From Actomonas aquatica (GTDB lineage: Bacteria; Verrucomicrobiota; Verrucomicrobiia; Opitutales; Opitutaceae), in the NCBI RefSeq assembly GCF_019679435.2, contig NZ_CP139781.1, forward strand, positions 1,364,001 to 1,428,000: a DNA stretch of 64,000 bases, given 5' to 3'. Every line of letters begins with the position of its first letter. The first letter of the stretch is position 1. The translations under genes and the position numbers were made by a program. The notes below the pieces were generated by a model, which did not search any database, was not told the origin of the DNA, and was given only the letters and a program-made list of their open reading frames with translations. Below, piece after piece: positions 33,538 through 42,369 of this stretch.

Positions 33538-34758
33538 CTACTTCCGCCCGATCCACCCCCGCCGCCAGAAGTAGAACGCCAGCCCGCCCGAAATCGAAAT
33601 ACACGCCCCCCAGAACACGGCGTAGCTGTATCTCCATGACAGCTCGGGGATGTAGTCAAAATTCATCCCATACACCCCGGCCACAAAAGTGATCGGGATG
33701 AAGAACGAAGCCATGATGGTGAGCACCTTCATGATCTCGTTCATCCGGTTGCCCACCGCCGACATATACAAATCGTTCAGACTCGCCGCCTGCTCCCGGT
33801 GCATCTCCACGATTTCCATGATCTGGAGCGCATGGTCGTAAACGTCGCGCAGGAAGGTCCGCACCTCCGCATCGATCAACGTCGTCTCCGAGCGTTGCAA
33901 CTCGTTCGCCACTTCGCGCAACGGCCACATCACCCGCCGCAGCACCGACAACTCTCGCTTCACGCCGTGGATGTCGCGCTGCACCGAAGGCCCCGGATCG
34001 TCCAACACCACCTCTTCCAACTGCTCCAGCCGCAGACCGTAGGTTTCCAGAATCGGATAAAAATGGTCCACCACCGCATCCAGCAGCGCGTAAAACAGAT
34101 ACGACGTATCCAGTGAACGGAGACGCCCGCCCGCCCGCTTCAACCGCTCACGGATCGGTCCCCACACGTCGCCCGGAATCTCCTGAAACGTGATCACCGT
34201 GCGCTCGTAAAGCAGCATGCTCACCTGCTCCTGTTTCAGCACCTCCCCTTCCAGCCGCATCATGCGCACCACCGTGAAAAGGTGGTTTTCGTAGAGCTCC
34301 ATTTTCGGTCGCTGCGAGGTGCGCAGGATGTCCTCCGCCGTCAGCGTATGGAACTTATACTTTTTGCGCAGCTGATTCACCGCATAGGGGTGCAGGCCAT
34401 CCACATTCACCCAACGCGCCGTCGACCACTCCGGCCGCTTGGACGCATGAAACTCATCCACCGTGCCCTGATGCCACTCGATACGATCGGCCGTGTAGTC
34501 GCACCAATACACCCGCACGGCCTCTGGATCCGGCGGTTCATCGAGTCCCGCGATCGATTCGATGCCGGGCGATTCGCCGGGTCGCGCCTTCGGTGACGGC
34601 GCACCGCTCGTAAAGGGATTCGCCCCGCTCAAGCCCGACATCAACCAGCGGCCCAGACGGCTCACGCCTTTGAGTGGATTCACCGACAGTTTGGAGGGGG
34701 TATCGTTCGGCACGTCCGCATCAGTGTCACAAATCGCCGCCGTTTCAATCCCCCACAA
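33538..34758 (-). CDS. corA: CorA family divalent cation transporter
   Basis: 406 residues. A cytoplasmic N-terminal domain (about 60-330) has long helices (HALQIMEIVEMHREQAASLNDLYMSAVGNRMNEIMKVLTI). Two C-terminal spans flank the YGMN motif (GMN at 364-366, followed by FDYIPEL where canonical CorA has MPEL). It forms pentameric Mg2+ or Co2+ channels. The first 60 residues are polar and variable. A nearer start is possible. It is convergent with the M24 peptidase and divergent from the Fpg-like gene. Confidence 0.93.
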   Translation of the reverse strand: MWGIETAAICDTDADVPNDTPSKLSVNPLKGVSRLGRWLMSGLSGANPFTSGAPSPKARPGESPGIESIAGLDEPPDPEAVRVYWCDYTADRIEWHQGTVDEFHASKRPEWSTARWVNVDGLHPYAVNQLRKKYKFHTLTAEDILRTSQRPKMELYENHLFTVVRMMRLEGEVLKQEQVSMLLYERTVITFQEIPGDVWGPIRERLKRAGGRLRSLDTSYLFYALLDAVVDHFYPILETYGLRLEQLEEVVLDDPGPSVQRDIHGVKRELSVLRRVMWPLREVANELQRSETTLIDAEVRTFLRDVYDHALQIMEIVEMHREQAASLNDLYMSAVGNRMNEIMKVLTIMASFFIPITFVAGVYGMNFDYIPELSWRYSYAVFWGACISISGGLAFYFWRRGWIGRK

Positions 34759-34796
34759 GACTTGTCCTGTCGCCGCCCCTGCCTTCAGCTCCCGCC

Positions 34797-35636
34797 ATGC
34801 CCGAACTCGCCGAGGTCGAATTCTACCGCAAGCGCTGGCACCTCGCCGGTGCCGGGCAGCGCGTGACCAAGGTGCGCGTCCACGCCGGCAAAAAGACCTT
34901 CCGCGAGGCCCCCGCCGCCAGCATCCGCCGCGCCCTCACCGGCGCGACATTCACCAGCTCCGAGACTGCCGCCAAACAAATGGCCTTCCGCTTCGATTCC
35001 GGCGCCTGGCTCGGCGTCCACCTCGGCATGAGCGGCGAGCTCACCACCGCCCCGCTCGGCACTCCCGCCGGCAAACACGACCACCTCGTGCTCGATTTGG
35101 AAAACGTCAGCCTCGTGTTCACCGATCCCCGCATGTTCGGCGGCGTGCGTTTCGCGCCGGGCCCCGACGCCCCCGACTGGTGGACCCGCATCGCGCCCTC
35201 CCTGCTGTCTTCCGCCTTCACGCGCGCCGCCCTCACCGCCTTTCTCCAACGCCGGGCCCGCGCCCCCCTCAAGGCCGTGCTGCTCATGCAGGAACGTTTC
35301 CCCGGCATCGGCAATTGGATGGCCGACGAAATTCTCTGGCGCGCCGCCCTCCATCCGGCGCAGCCCGCCGGTTCTCTCACCGCCGCCGAAATCAAAACCC
35401 TCTATCGCGAGATCCGCACCGTTTGCCGGCTCGCGCTCAAAAACATCGCCGGGGCCGGTGACCTGCTGCCGCACGACCTCAACGTCGGCATCCCCGACAC
35501 CTGGCTCTTCAACCACCGTTGGCGCAACGGCGGCATTTGCCCCCGCACCAAGGTTCACCTCGCCCGCGCCGAAATCGGCGGCCGCACCACCTGCTGGTCC
35601 CCCGCCCGCCAACTCCTCCGCGAGACCACGCCATGA
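34797..35636 (+). CDS. Fpg/Nei family DNA glycosylase with an incomplete zinc finger
   Basis: 279 residues from ATG 34797. The catalytic N-terminus PELAEVEFYRKRW has Pro2 and Glu3 of the family. GVHLGMSGEL, FTDPRMFGGV and PGIGNWMADEILWRAALHP (H2TH) are intact. The C-terminal finger reads GGICPRTKVHLARAEIGGRTTCWSPARQ. Only one cysteine of each CxxC pair remains, so zinc is probably not bound. The family excises oxidised bases and cuts the abasic site. Zincless finger versions are known in some Nei-like enzymes. The gene is followed by a perfect inverted repeat. Confidence 0.9.
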   Translation: MPELAEVEFYRKRWHLAGAGQRVTKVRVHAGKKTFREAPAASIRRALTGATFTSSETAAKQMAFRFDSGAWLGVHLGMSGELTTAPLGTPAGKHDHLVLDLENVSLVFTDPRMFGGVRFAPGPDAPDWWTRIAPSLLSSAFTRAALTAFLQRRARAPLKAVLLMQERFPGIGNWMADEILWRAALHPAQPAGSLTAAEIKTLYREIRTVCRLALKNIAGAGDLLPHDLNVGIPDTWLFNHRWRNGGICPRTKVHLARAEIGGRTTCWSPARQLLRETTP

Positions 35637-35659
35637 TCCGATTCGCCTCGGCCCAACCC

Positions 35660-35730
35660 ATGTCGGGCATAAAGCCCGACCCACATTCCCGTTCCGCCTC
35701 GCCGTGTGGGTCGGGCTTTATGCCCGACAT
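35660..35730. repeat. perfect 26-bp inverted repeat
   Basis: ATGTCGGGCATAAAGCCCGA then CCCACA (35660-35685) is exactly complementary to 35705-35730, with a 19-nt loop. Each arm is itself nearly palindromic (GTCGGGC ATAAA GCCCGAC), so cruciform and nested hairpins are possible. It lies between the Fpg-like gene and tlyA. Confidence 0.92.
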
Positions 35731-35759
35731 CATCCGTCGCTGATCGCCCCCCTTCTCGC

Positions 35760-36509
35760 ATGAGTTCCGCCCCCAAACAACGTCTCGACGAACTCCTCGT
35801 CGCCCGCGACCTGGCCACCTCCCGCGCTCAGGCCAAGGGCCTCATCATGAGCGGTCGCGTGCGCCACGGCACCACGCGTCTCGATAAACCGGGCAAGACC
35901 TACCCCAGCGACATCGAAATCGAAGTCGAACAACCGCCCCGCTTTGTCAGCCGCGGCGGCGAAAAACTCCAGGGCTTCCTCGCACACTTCGACCTCTCCC
36001 TCACCGACGCCCACGTGCTCGATGTCGGCGCCTCCACCGGGGGGTTCACCGACTGCGCCCTCCAGGCCGGTGCCGCCGACGTGGTCTGCATCGATGTCGG
36101 CCGCGCCCAGCTCCACGCCAAACTCCGCGCCGACCCCCGCGTCACCAACATCGAAAAACTCAACGCCCGCCACGTCACCGCCGCCGACCTGCCCCGCGCC
36201 GACTACGATGCCATCGTGATGGACCTGTCCTTCATCTCCTTGCGCCAGGTGCTCCCCGCCGTATGGCCCCTCCTCGCCCCCGGCGGACGCCTCATCGCCC
36301 TCGTCAAACCCCAGTTCGAAGCCGGCAAAGCCGAGGTCGACAAGGGCCGCGGCATCATCCGCGATCCGGCCGTGCACGAGGCCGTGCTCTCCGGTATCCG
36401 CGACTTCGCCCTCGCAGAGCTTCCCGGTGCCACCCTCATCGGCACCATCGACTCCCCCATCGAGGGCACCGACGGCAATCGCGAGTTCCTCCTCGGCCTC
36501 CAAAAGTAA
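35760..36509 (+). CDS. tlyA: TlyA family rRNA methyltransferase / hemolysin-like protein
   Basis: 249 residues from ATG 35760. An S4 RNA-binding domain comes first ([27 protein letters not shown]). The FtsJ-type methyltransferase follows: [13 protein letters not shown] motif [14 protein letters not shown] (88-101), [22 protein letters not shown]. TlyA methylates ribose 2'-OH of rRNA in both subunits in actinobacteria; the target in other phyla is less certain. It is followed by nadK on the same strand, a common pairing. Confidence 0.93.
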   Translation: MSSAPKQRLDELLVARDLATSRAQAKGLIMSGRVRHGTTRLDKPGKTYPSDIEIEVEQPPRFVSRGGEKLQGFLAHFDLSLTDAHVLDVGASTGGFTDCALQAGAADVVCIDVGRAQLHAKLRADPRVTNIEKLNARHVTAADLPRADYDAIVMDLSFISLRQVLPAVWPLLAPGGRLIALVKPQFEAGKAEVDKGRGIIRDPAVHEAVLSGIRDFALAELPGATLIGTIDSPIEGTDGNREFLLGLQK

Positions 36510-36622
36510 GCCCCCTCGCGCCCCCGCGCCGATTCTATGATGGCCAACCCCAAGCACTTGCTGGTTTGGTCAAAACGTGTCCCTTGTCGGACATCGCCCG
36601 GACCGATCTTCCTTTGCCGACC

Positions 36623-37462
36623 ATGACGCCTCTCCGCCATCTCGCCTTTGTCATCAACGCCCAGAAAGAGGGCGCGGCCGACATCGCGCACGACCTCATG
36701 GCCATCGCCACCGAGGCCGGTGCCACCGTCAAAACGACCTCCGACTACCCTGTGGCCGACGACTTCCTGGAAGACTGCGATTCCTGCTGCGTGATCGGCG
36801 GTGATGGCACCTTGCTTGGCGTCACGCGCGCCGCCGCCCGCTCCAACGTGCCCATCATCGGCGTCAACCGCGGCAGCCTCGGCTTCCTCACCACGTTTTC
36901 CGCCGAGCAGGCCCGCGAGTATTTCGCCGATATCATCGCTGGCAACTACACCATCTCCGAGCGCGCCCTGCTCGACTGTTCCTCTGCCCCCGGCCAGCAC
37001 GACCTCGCCCTCAACGACGTGCTCATCAAAGACGAGCGCCACTCCCGCCTGGTGGAGCTGTCCCTCTTCGCCGACGACGAGTTTGTCACCACCTACTCCT
37101 GCGACGGTCTCATCTTTTCCAGCCCCACCGGCTCCACCGCCTACAACCTTTCCGCGGGCGGCCCGCTCATCCACCCCACCGCGGAGACCATCGTGCTCAC
37201 GCCGATCTGCCCGCACACCTTGAGCAACCGCTCCATCATCTTTCGCCAGGATGTGCAGCTGCGCGTCATCCCCCGCCACAGCGAGGCCTGCCTGCTGGTG
37301 GCCGTCGATGGTCAGCGCAACATCAGCATCTGCGAGGGCAACCCGGTGCACATCACGGTATCCGATAAAAAACTACGCCTGATCAACCACTCCACCTACA
37401 ACCACTTTGCGGTCGTCCGCCAGAAGCTCGGTTGGTCCGGCGGAGCCATCAAAGGCTGCTGA
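36623..37462 (+). CDS. nadK: NAD kinase
   Basis: 279 residues from ATG 36623. GGDGT (59-63) is the diacylglycerol-kinase-fold phosphate motif. IIGVNRGSLGFLT, ALNDVLIKD and FSSPTGSTAYNLSAGGPLIHP are conserved NAD-binding segments. It phosphorylates NAD to NADP. It follows tlyA by 113 bp on the same strand. Confidence 0.95.
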   Translation: MTPLRHLAFVINAQKEGAADIAHDLMAIATEAGATVKTTSDYPVADDFLEDCDSCCVIGGDGTLLGVTRAAARSNVPIIGVNRGSLGFLTTFSAEQAREYFADIIAGNYTISERALLDCSSAPGQHDLALNDVLIKDERHSRLVELSLFADDEFVTTYSCDGLIFSSPTGSTAYNLSAGGPLIHPTAETIVLTPICPHTLSNRSIIFRQDVQLRVIPRHSEACLLVAVDGQRNISICEGNPVHITVSDKKLRLINHSTYNHFAVVRQKLGWSGGAIKGC

Positions 37463-37483
37463 ACCGCCGCCGACCGGGAGCGC

Positions 37484-38269
37484 TCACGCCTCCCCCAGCT
37501 CCGCCACCAAACGTGCGCGAATCCCCGCCAGTCCTTTGTAGGCCGCGACGCGCTCCGGCATCGTGGCCAACGCCCGCCGCAAGCCTGTGCGCGCCGTGGC
37601 ATCGGCCACCACTTCGCCCCACGGATGCAACGCGATGCGGATGCCAAACACGATCGCCCCACTCTCCGGCAAGGCCGCGAGAATCTGATGCTCCACGCGC
37701 AGCCACACCGACTCCAACGGTGTGTCGGCCCGCAAGCGCGGTCGCCCCAGCGCCGGGTGCAAATTCAGCTCCGCCGTCGCCGCCAATCCCCAGTTGGCGC
37801 GCATCGCCGCCGCGCCCGGTTTCAGCCGATCGAGGAAACGGTCGATGGCCGCGCCGATCTGCGCGTTGAGTCCCGGCACCACGTCATGGGTCTCCGCCAG
37901 CGTCAGTCCGGCCTTCTCTGGCAGCGCCCAACTGGTCGGAAACACCACCACGCCGCTGCGCACCCGAAAAGCCCCCACTTCATCGCGCCGCAGCAACACC
38001 ACGTCCGGCTCGACCTGCGCCCCCAACGCCCGCGGCTCCGACGCGCTCACGCCGATCGCGCCCGCCAACTCCGCCCACGCCGGCGCACTCTCCGGGTCCT
38101 CGATCACAGAGTCCTGCGGCCGTTCCGCCAGCCAACGGCGCCGCTCCGCGAGCACCGTCGGCGCGTCGTCCGAAGCGGCGAAAAACGCCCGCAACTCGCC
38201 CCGCTTGAGCGTGAGTCGGAAGCCAAAATCCTCCGGCGGAAACAGCGCGGCGAGCGGTGGCGGCGTCAC
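37484..38269 (-). CDS. DUF3445 (heme-dependent oxidative N-demethylase-like) protein
   Basis: 261 residues. Positions typical of DUF3445 are GLTLAETHDVVPGLNAQIGAAIDRFLDRLKPGAAAMRANWGL, the ESVWLRVEHQILAALPESGAIVFGIRIALHPW block and the C-terminal MPERVAAYKGL. The family includes heme-dependent oxidative N-demethylases. A candidate heme ligand is not certain from the sequence alone. The 4-bp overlap with the M16 peptidase gene shows co-translation, although no functional link is obvious. Confidence 0.78.
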   Translation of the reverse strand: MTPPPLAALFPPEDFGFRLTLKRGELRAFFAASDDAPTVLAERRRWLAERPQDSVIEDPESAPAWAELAGAIGVSASEPRALGAQVEPDVVLLRRDEVGAFRVRSGVVVFPTSWALPEKAGLTLAETHDVVPGLNAQIGAAIDRFLDRLKPGAAAMRANWGLAATAELNLHPALGRPRLRADTPLESVWLRVEHQILAALPESGAIVFGIRIALHPWGEVVADATARTGLRRALATMPERVAAYKGLAGIRARLVAELGEA

Positions 38270-40824
38270 GGTCGCACGACCAATTGAGTGCAGGCGCGGC
38301 GGTTCAGGTAACGCTTGGCAAAGTCCGCCAGCGTCTTCGCCGTCACCGCGTTCACCTTGGCTTCGTAGTCCGCGCCGTCATCCAACGGCGTGCCGTAGAG
38401 TTCATTGAGCGCCGCGTGCATCGCCTTCGAGCCGTTGGACTGCAGCCCCATGCGGCGCGCTGCACACAAGCGAGTCTGACACCGCGCCAACTCGGCCTTG
38501 CCCACGCGCCCGCGAGCCATGCGCGCGATCTCGGCTTCGATTTCGGCCAGCACCTCGCCTTCCTTGCCCGGCGCCGTGCCGGCAAAGAAGTAGAACATGC
38601 CCTGATCGAGTCCGATCACCCGCGCCGAACGCACGTAGTAGGCCAGCCCCTTCTCTTCGCGCACCCGCTCAAACAGGCGCGAAGACATGCCGCTGAACAA
38701 TTCGTCGGCCACTTCGGCCACATGGAAATCCTCGGCACGCACGCCCGGCCCCAAGTAACCTTGGAAAACGACGGCCTGCTGACGCGGCTGCGTTTCGACA
38801 AAGTCCGCCACCTCGGCCGGACCGGCGAGCGTCGGCGACTCCACCGCCAAATCGGCTTTGCGGAAACGCCGCAACAGGCTGCGCAGTTTCGGCGCGAGCA
38901 CCTTGGGATCAAAGTCCCCCGTGACCGAAAGCACCACGTTGGACGCCACCATCAGGCGGCGGTGCAGCGCTTTCACGTCGGCCGGTTTCAGCGCGCGCAG
39001 ATCCGCCACCTCGCCATGCGCATCGATCGCCAGCGGATGCTCGCCAAAGAAGCGTTTGCGCAACTGCCGCCGACCGATCGTCACGATGTCATCGGCGTCC
39101 TGCTGCAGGTCGGCCACCTGCGCGTCGCGCTCGATGGTGAACGACTCCTTCGTGAAGTTCGGCTTGAGCGCCGCTTCGGCCAACAGATCGAGCGCCAGAT
39201 CCACATCGTCGGGCAACACCTCCACCGCGAGGCCGAAGGTATTGTTGCCGAAGACCGGCGAAAGCGAACCGCCCACCGACTCGATCGCCGCGGCCACCTT
39301 CGCGGCCGAGCGTTTGGCCGTGTCGCGCGCCAACAACGTCGACATCAGCGCGGTCGCGCCGCGTTTGCCGGGTTGCTCAAAAATCGGTCCGCCCATCGCC
39401 AGCAGACGCAGGTGCAGGTTGGGGAGTCGCCGATCGGGCTGCAGCAGCAGACGGGCACCATTGAGCATCTGCTCGCGGGTGATCGTCGCGTCGCTACGCG
39501 CCGCCGACTCCGCGCTCGCGGCCGCCGCGGCCTCCGTCGCCTCAGGTCGCGGATTGAGCGAGACCGTCGTGGGATGACCGTCGATCAGGTAGGTTTTGAG
39601 CACGGCCTTCAGGCGCGCCGGCGTAACGGCCTTGAGTCGCTCAAAATAGCCCTGGGTGAAAAGCATTTCGCCGGCGATGACCTCCGCCACACCCAGGCGC
39701 GACGCGCGGCCCGCGACGGTTTTGCGTCCGTTGATTTCGCCCACCACCAACTGGCGCACGGCCTTGCGAATCTGCGTCGTCGTAAAACCTTTGCGCAGGA
39801 CCCGCAGCAGCTCCTTTTCCACCGCCTTGAGCGCCGCGTCGCGCTGACCCGGATCGCAGACGATGCTCACGTAGAACAGACCCTGTTGGGAGGGATTCCA
39901 ACTCGTCGCGTCGATCGAATGCACCAGCCGTGCTTTCTCGCGCAGCGACTGCCAGAGGATCGAGCTGTCGCCGTGGCCCAGCACCAGCGCGAGCACATCG
40001 AGCGCCGCCGCGTCCGGATGCGTGAGCCCCGGGATGCCCCAAGCCATCGCGCCCCGCACGATCTCCACGTCGTCTTCGATGTGTTGCGTGCGACGGGACA
40101 ACGCCGGTGGTTCGGACGGCAGATAGATCGGCGCCAGACGCTTGCGCGGTGCCTGCCCGAAGTGCTGCTCCACCGCCGCCTCCACGGCCGCCCGATCGAA
40201 GCCGCCCGTGATCACCAGCACCATGTTGTTGGGCACGTAACGCTCCTGATAGTAACGCCACAGCGTGTCGCGATCGATGGCCTCAAACACCTCGCGATGA
40301 CCGATGATCGGCTGCCGGTAGGGGTGTTCCCGATACACGCTCTCAAAGAGCGATTGCCACAGGCGTTGCTCGGGGTCGTCGAGCCCCATGTCGATCTCGC
40401 GCAGGATGACCTGTTTCTCCCGCTCCACCTCGTCGGCGGGGAGCGTGGAGTGCAGCACCGCGTCGCCCAGAATATCGATCGCGACCGGCGCATGCTCCGC
40501 CGGGATATCGATGTAATACACCGTGCGCTCGAAGGACGTGTAGGCGTTGATGTAACCGCCGTGAGCCTGCACCTCGACCGAGATCTCGCGACCCGCCCGT
40601 CGCGTGGTGCCCTTGAAGAGCAAATGCTCGAGGTAGTGCGAAAGCCCCGCGCCCAATTGCTCCCCCTCGTGGATGCTGCCGGTCTTTACCCAAGTTTGCA
40701 CCGAGGCCACGGTCGCAGCCGGATCGGGTTGGAGGATGAGCGTCAGGCCGTTCGGCAACACGCGGCGCACCGGCGCATCGCGCCAAAGGGCTCGCAGGAG
40801 CTTAAAATCGTTGGAAGCAGACAT
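38266..40824 (-). CDS. M16 family zinc metallopeptidase (two-domain)
   Basis: 852 residues. The first domain has the inverted zinc motif HYLEH (63-67) with a downstream Glu about 75 residues later. The second half (about 430-850) repeats the fold without the motif and carries the R/Y-type stretch typical of the C-terminal half. Tandem M16 proteins of 850-950 residues are usual in Bacteroidetes and Verrucomicrobia. No signal peptide is seen, so the protease may be cytoplasmic or use another export route. It is followed by the DUF3445 gene, overlapping by 4 bp. Confidence 0.92.
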   Translation of the reverse strand: MSASNDFKLLRALWRDAPVRRVLPNGLTLILQPDPAATVASVQTWVKTGSIHEGEQLGAGLSHYLEHLLFKGTTRRAGREISVEVQAHGGYINAYTSFERTVYYIDIPAEHAPVAIDILGDAVLHSTLPADEVEREKQVILREIDMGLDDPEQRLWQSLFESVYREHPYRQPIIGHREVFEAIDRDTLWRYYQERYVPNNMVLVITGGFDRAAVEAAVEQHFGQAPRKRLAPIYLPSEPPALSRRTQHIEDDVEIVRGAMAWGIPGLTHPDAAALDVLALVLGHGDSSILWQSLREKARLVHSIDATSWNPSQQGLFYVSIVCDPGQRDAALKAVEKELLRVLRKGFTTTQIRKAVRQLVVGEINGRKTVAGRASRLGVAEVIAGEMLFTQGYFERLKAVTPARLKAVLKTYLIDGHPTTVSLNPRPEATEAAAAASAESAARSDATITREQMLNGARLLLQPDRRLPNLHLRLLAMGGPIFEQPGKRGATALMSTLLARDTAKRSAAKVAAAIESVGGSLSPVFGNNTFGLAVEVLPDDVDLALDLLAEAALKPNFTKESFTIERDAQVADLQQDADDIVTIGRRQLRKRFFGEHPLAIDAHGEVADLRALKPADVKALHRRLMVASNVVLSVTGDFDPKVLAPKLRSLLRRFRKADLAVESPTLAGPAEVADFVETQPRQQAVVFQGYLGPGVRAEDFHVAEVADELFSGMSSRLFERVREEKGLAYYVRSARVIGLDQGMFYFFAGTAPGKEGEVLAEIEAEIARMARGRVGKAELARCQTRLCAARRMGLQSNGSKAMHAALNELYGTPLDDGADYEAKVNAVTAKTLADFAKRYLNRRACTQLVVRP

Positions 40825-40956
40825 GTAAAAGAATGAGGGGGCTTCAGCACCGCTGGACCGCGGCGCTTAGTCATCGCACTAGGGCCTGCCCGGTGGTCGG
40901 GCGCAATCTTCGCGTCAATTCTCGCCAATTAGACCCACCACCACGTCCCGGTCGCT

Positions 40957-41364
40957 TCACGCGCCCAGCGGCTTCTTCGGCAGGAACGGCTCATCGAAGG
41001 CCTCGTCGAAGGTGTAGACCTCGGAGAAGTCCTCCCGACGGTCCTTCTCCGTTTTGCTGAAGACGTTGTATTCGATGAGGTTAAATACGATATCGCCGAA
41101 ATGGGTGCATTTTTTGATGCCCCATTCATTGAGAACCGTGCGCGCCATCGGGCCATATTGGTCGAGCGCGTAGGCCCGCAAGCCCATCAGCAACTCCACC
41201 CCCGTGACGTGCAGAGAGCGACCAGCCCGCCGCGAATCGCTCTTCTTCAATTCCTTGACGGTGAAATCGAGGCCTTGTCGCACAAAATTGTAGGCCTGCT
41301 TTTGAAACCGATTATCTTCTTTGCAAATCAGTGTCACCACTTCACTAAAGTCTAAGTCTTGCAT
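40957..41364 (-). CDS. Minf_1886 family protein
   Basis: 135 residues: MQDLDFSEVVTLICKEDNRFQKQAYNFVRQGLDFTVKELKK, HVTGVELLMGLRAYALDQYGPMARTVLNEWGIKKCTHFGDIVFNLIEY. This is the small family restricted to Planctomycetes and Verrucomicrobia. Its function is unknown; it is cytoplasmic and mostly helical. Its presence supports the PVC assignment of the window. It is divergent from the Fur-like gene over a 180-bp AT-rich spacer. Confidence 0.9.
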   Translation of the reverse strand: MQDLDFSEVVTLICKEDNRFQKQAYNFVRQGLDFTVKELKKSDSRRAGRSLHVTGVELLMGLRAYALDQYGPMARTVLNEWGIKKCTHFGDIVFNLIEYNVFSKTEKDRREDFSEVYTFDEAFDEPFLPKKPLGA

Positions 41365-41468
41365 GATCTTGTGCTTATAAAACGGAACCTGCCCGCCAAG
41401 GCAACGGGTGCAACACCCTAGATTCGAACCTGTAAAAATGCCATGCAGGACAATGCATTTGTAAATAG

Positions 41469-41497
41469 AATGTAAAGCGATGCTCCTTGTTTACATT
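41469..41497. promoter_or_regulatory. candidate operator AATGTAAA-N13-TTTACATT
   Basis: A perfect 8-bp inverted repeat lies 48 bp upstream of the Fur-like start codon, in the divergent spacer. Extra TGTAAA or GTAAC half-sites flank it (41431, 41459, 41512). The spacer is AT-rich against a GC-rich background, as expected for shared promoters. The dyad could be the binding site of the Fur-like protein (autoregulation), but this is inference. Confidence 0.55.
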
Positions 41498-41544
41498 TTG
41501 CGTTACCTAACTGTAACTCTCTGTCAAAAGGACCACCGTAAACA

Positions 41545-42084
41545 ATGATTGCCTCGACTCAAACCAATCACCCGCTTCCCACCAGCAACGACGACGAATC
41601 GCCGACCGCCGCTGCTCTCCAAGTGGCTTGCAATCGCCTGAAGAGCGCTGGCCTGCGCATCACCCAGCCGCGCATTGCGATCCTCGAAGCGCTCATCAAG
41701 CGCTCGCTGCCCGCCAGCATCGAGCAGATTCACGCCGAGCTGTCGCACACCGCCTGCGACCTCGTGACCGTGTATCGCTGCTTGGCGGCGTTTGAGGAGC
41801 TCGGCCTTGTGCGCCGCTGCTTCTTCCACAACGGGACCAGCCTCTACCAGATCGCGCTCGATGACACGCCGTCCTACCACGTGGTGGACAAGAGCAACAA
41901 CTCCGTCAGCGAACTCGATTCCGACCTCGCCGTGGAACTCCGCGACGCCATGGAAGAAATCGAGAAGAAGCTCATCGCTCGTGGTTACACCAACGTGTCC
42001 CACATGATCGAGTTCTTCGCCCGCGCCCCCAAGCACCCGATCGATCGCGTGCAAAACGGCGCCGTCATGGCCGAGATCCGCTAA
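41545..42084 (+). CDS. Fur family regulator lacking canonical metal ligands
   Basis: 179 residues. The winged-helix DNA-binding half is intact: NRLKSAGLRITQPRIAILEAL, PASIEQIHAELSHTACDLVTVYRCLAAFEELGLV. The dimerisation half is altered. The HHDHLIC region of Fur is SYHVVDKS, and the CxxC structural zinc pairs are missing. The C-terminal half still has the helices of the family (DLAVELRDAMEEIEKKLIARGYTNVSHMIEFFARAP). It may respond to another signal or bind metal differently. A perfect dyad upstream suggests autoregulation. The strong terminator after the gene makes it monocistronic. Confidence 0.88.
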   Translation: MIASTQTNHPLPTSNDDESPTAAALQVACNRLKSAGLRITQPRIAILEALIKRSLPASIEQIHAELSHTACDLVTVYRCLAAFEELGLVRRCFFHNGTSLYQIALDDTPSYHVVDKSNNSVSELDSDLAVELRDAMEEIEKKLIARGYTNVSHMIEFFARAPKHPIDRVQNGAVMAEIR

Positions 42085-42115
42085 AGCGAGATTCGTCCTC
42101 TCTCCTATTTTCCGA

Positions 42116-42146
42116 GACCGCAGTTCTGGCCAACTGCGGTCTTTTT
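42116..42146 (+). terminator. rho-independent terminator of the Fur-like gene
   Basis: GACCGCAGTT pairs perfectly with AACTGCGGTC around a 6-nt CTGGCC loop, followed by TTTTT. It lies 32 bp after the stop codon. Confidence 0.93.
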
Positions 42147-42185
42147 GTGCCCCAACCGGGACCGGGCCCGTCACAACGCGGTTCT

Positions 42186-42356
42186 GTGAACCACGAATAG
42201 ACCTGAACGGCTCCAATACCGCTACGCCATCCCCCTCCCTGGATGAGCTACGTTTCAGTGCGTAGCCGGTAGGCGGCCTGTGCGCCGAAGCCTAGGCGAA
42301 GGAGTAAGCCATTCGTGTCCACTTGTGCGCCTCAGGCGCATCCGTGGTTAAAAAAA
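42186..42356. repeat. diverged CACGGATG-type paired element
   Basis: GAACCACGAATAGACCTGAACGG at 42188 faces CCATTCGTGTCCACTTGTGCG ... CATCCGTGGTTAAAAAAACC at 42309-42358. The layout matches the 13935-14075 element with decayed arms. The centre contains CGTTTCAGTGCGTAGCCGGTAGGCG, related to the centre at about 14020-14045. Confidence 0.7.
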
Positions 42357-42369
42357 CCTGCGTTGCCTA

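Noticed and set aside
41421-41437. Possible tRNA T-arm (GATTCGAACCTGT)
   Set aside because: No cloverleaf can be formed around it; it lies in the AT-rich promoter spacer of the Fur-like gene.
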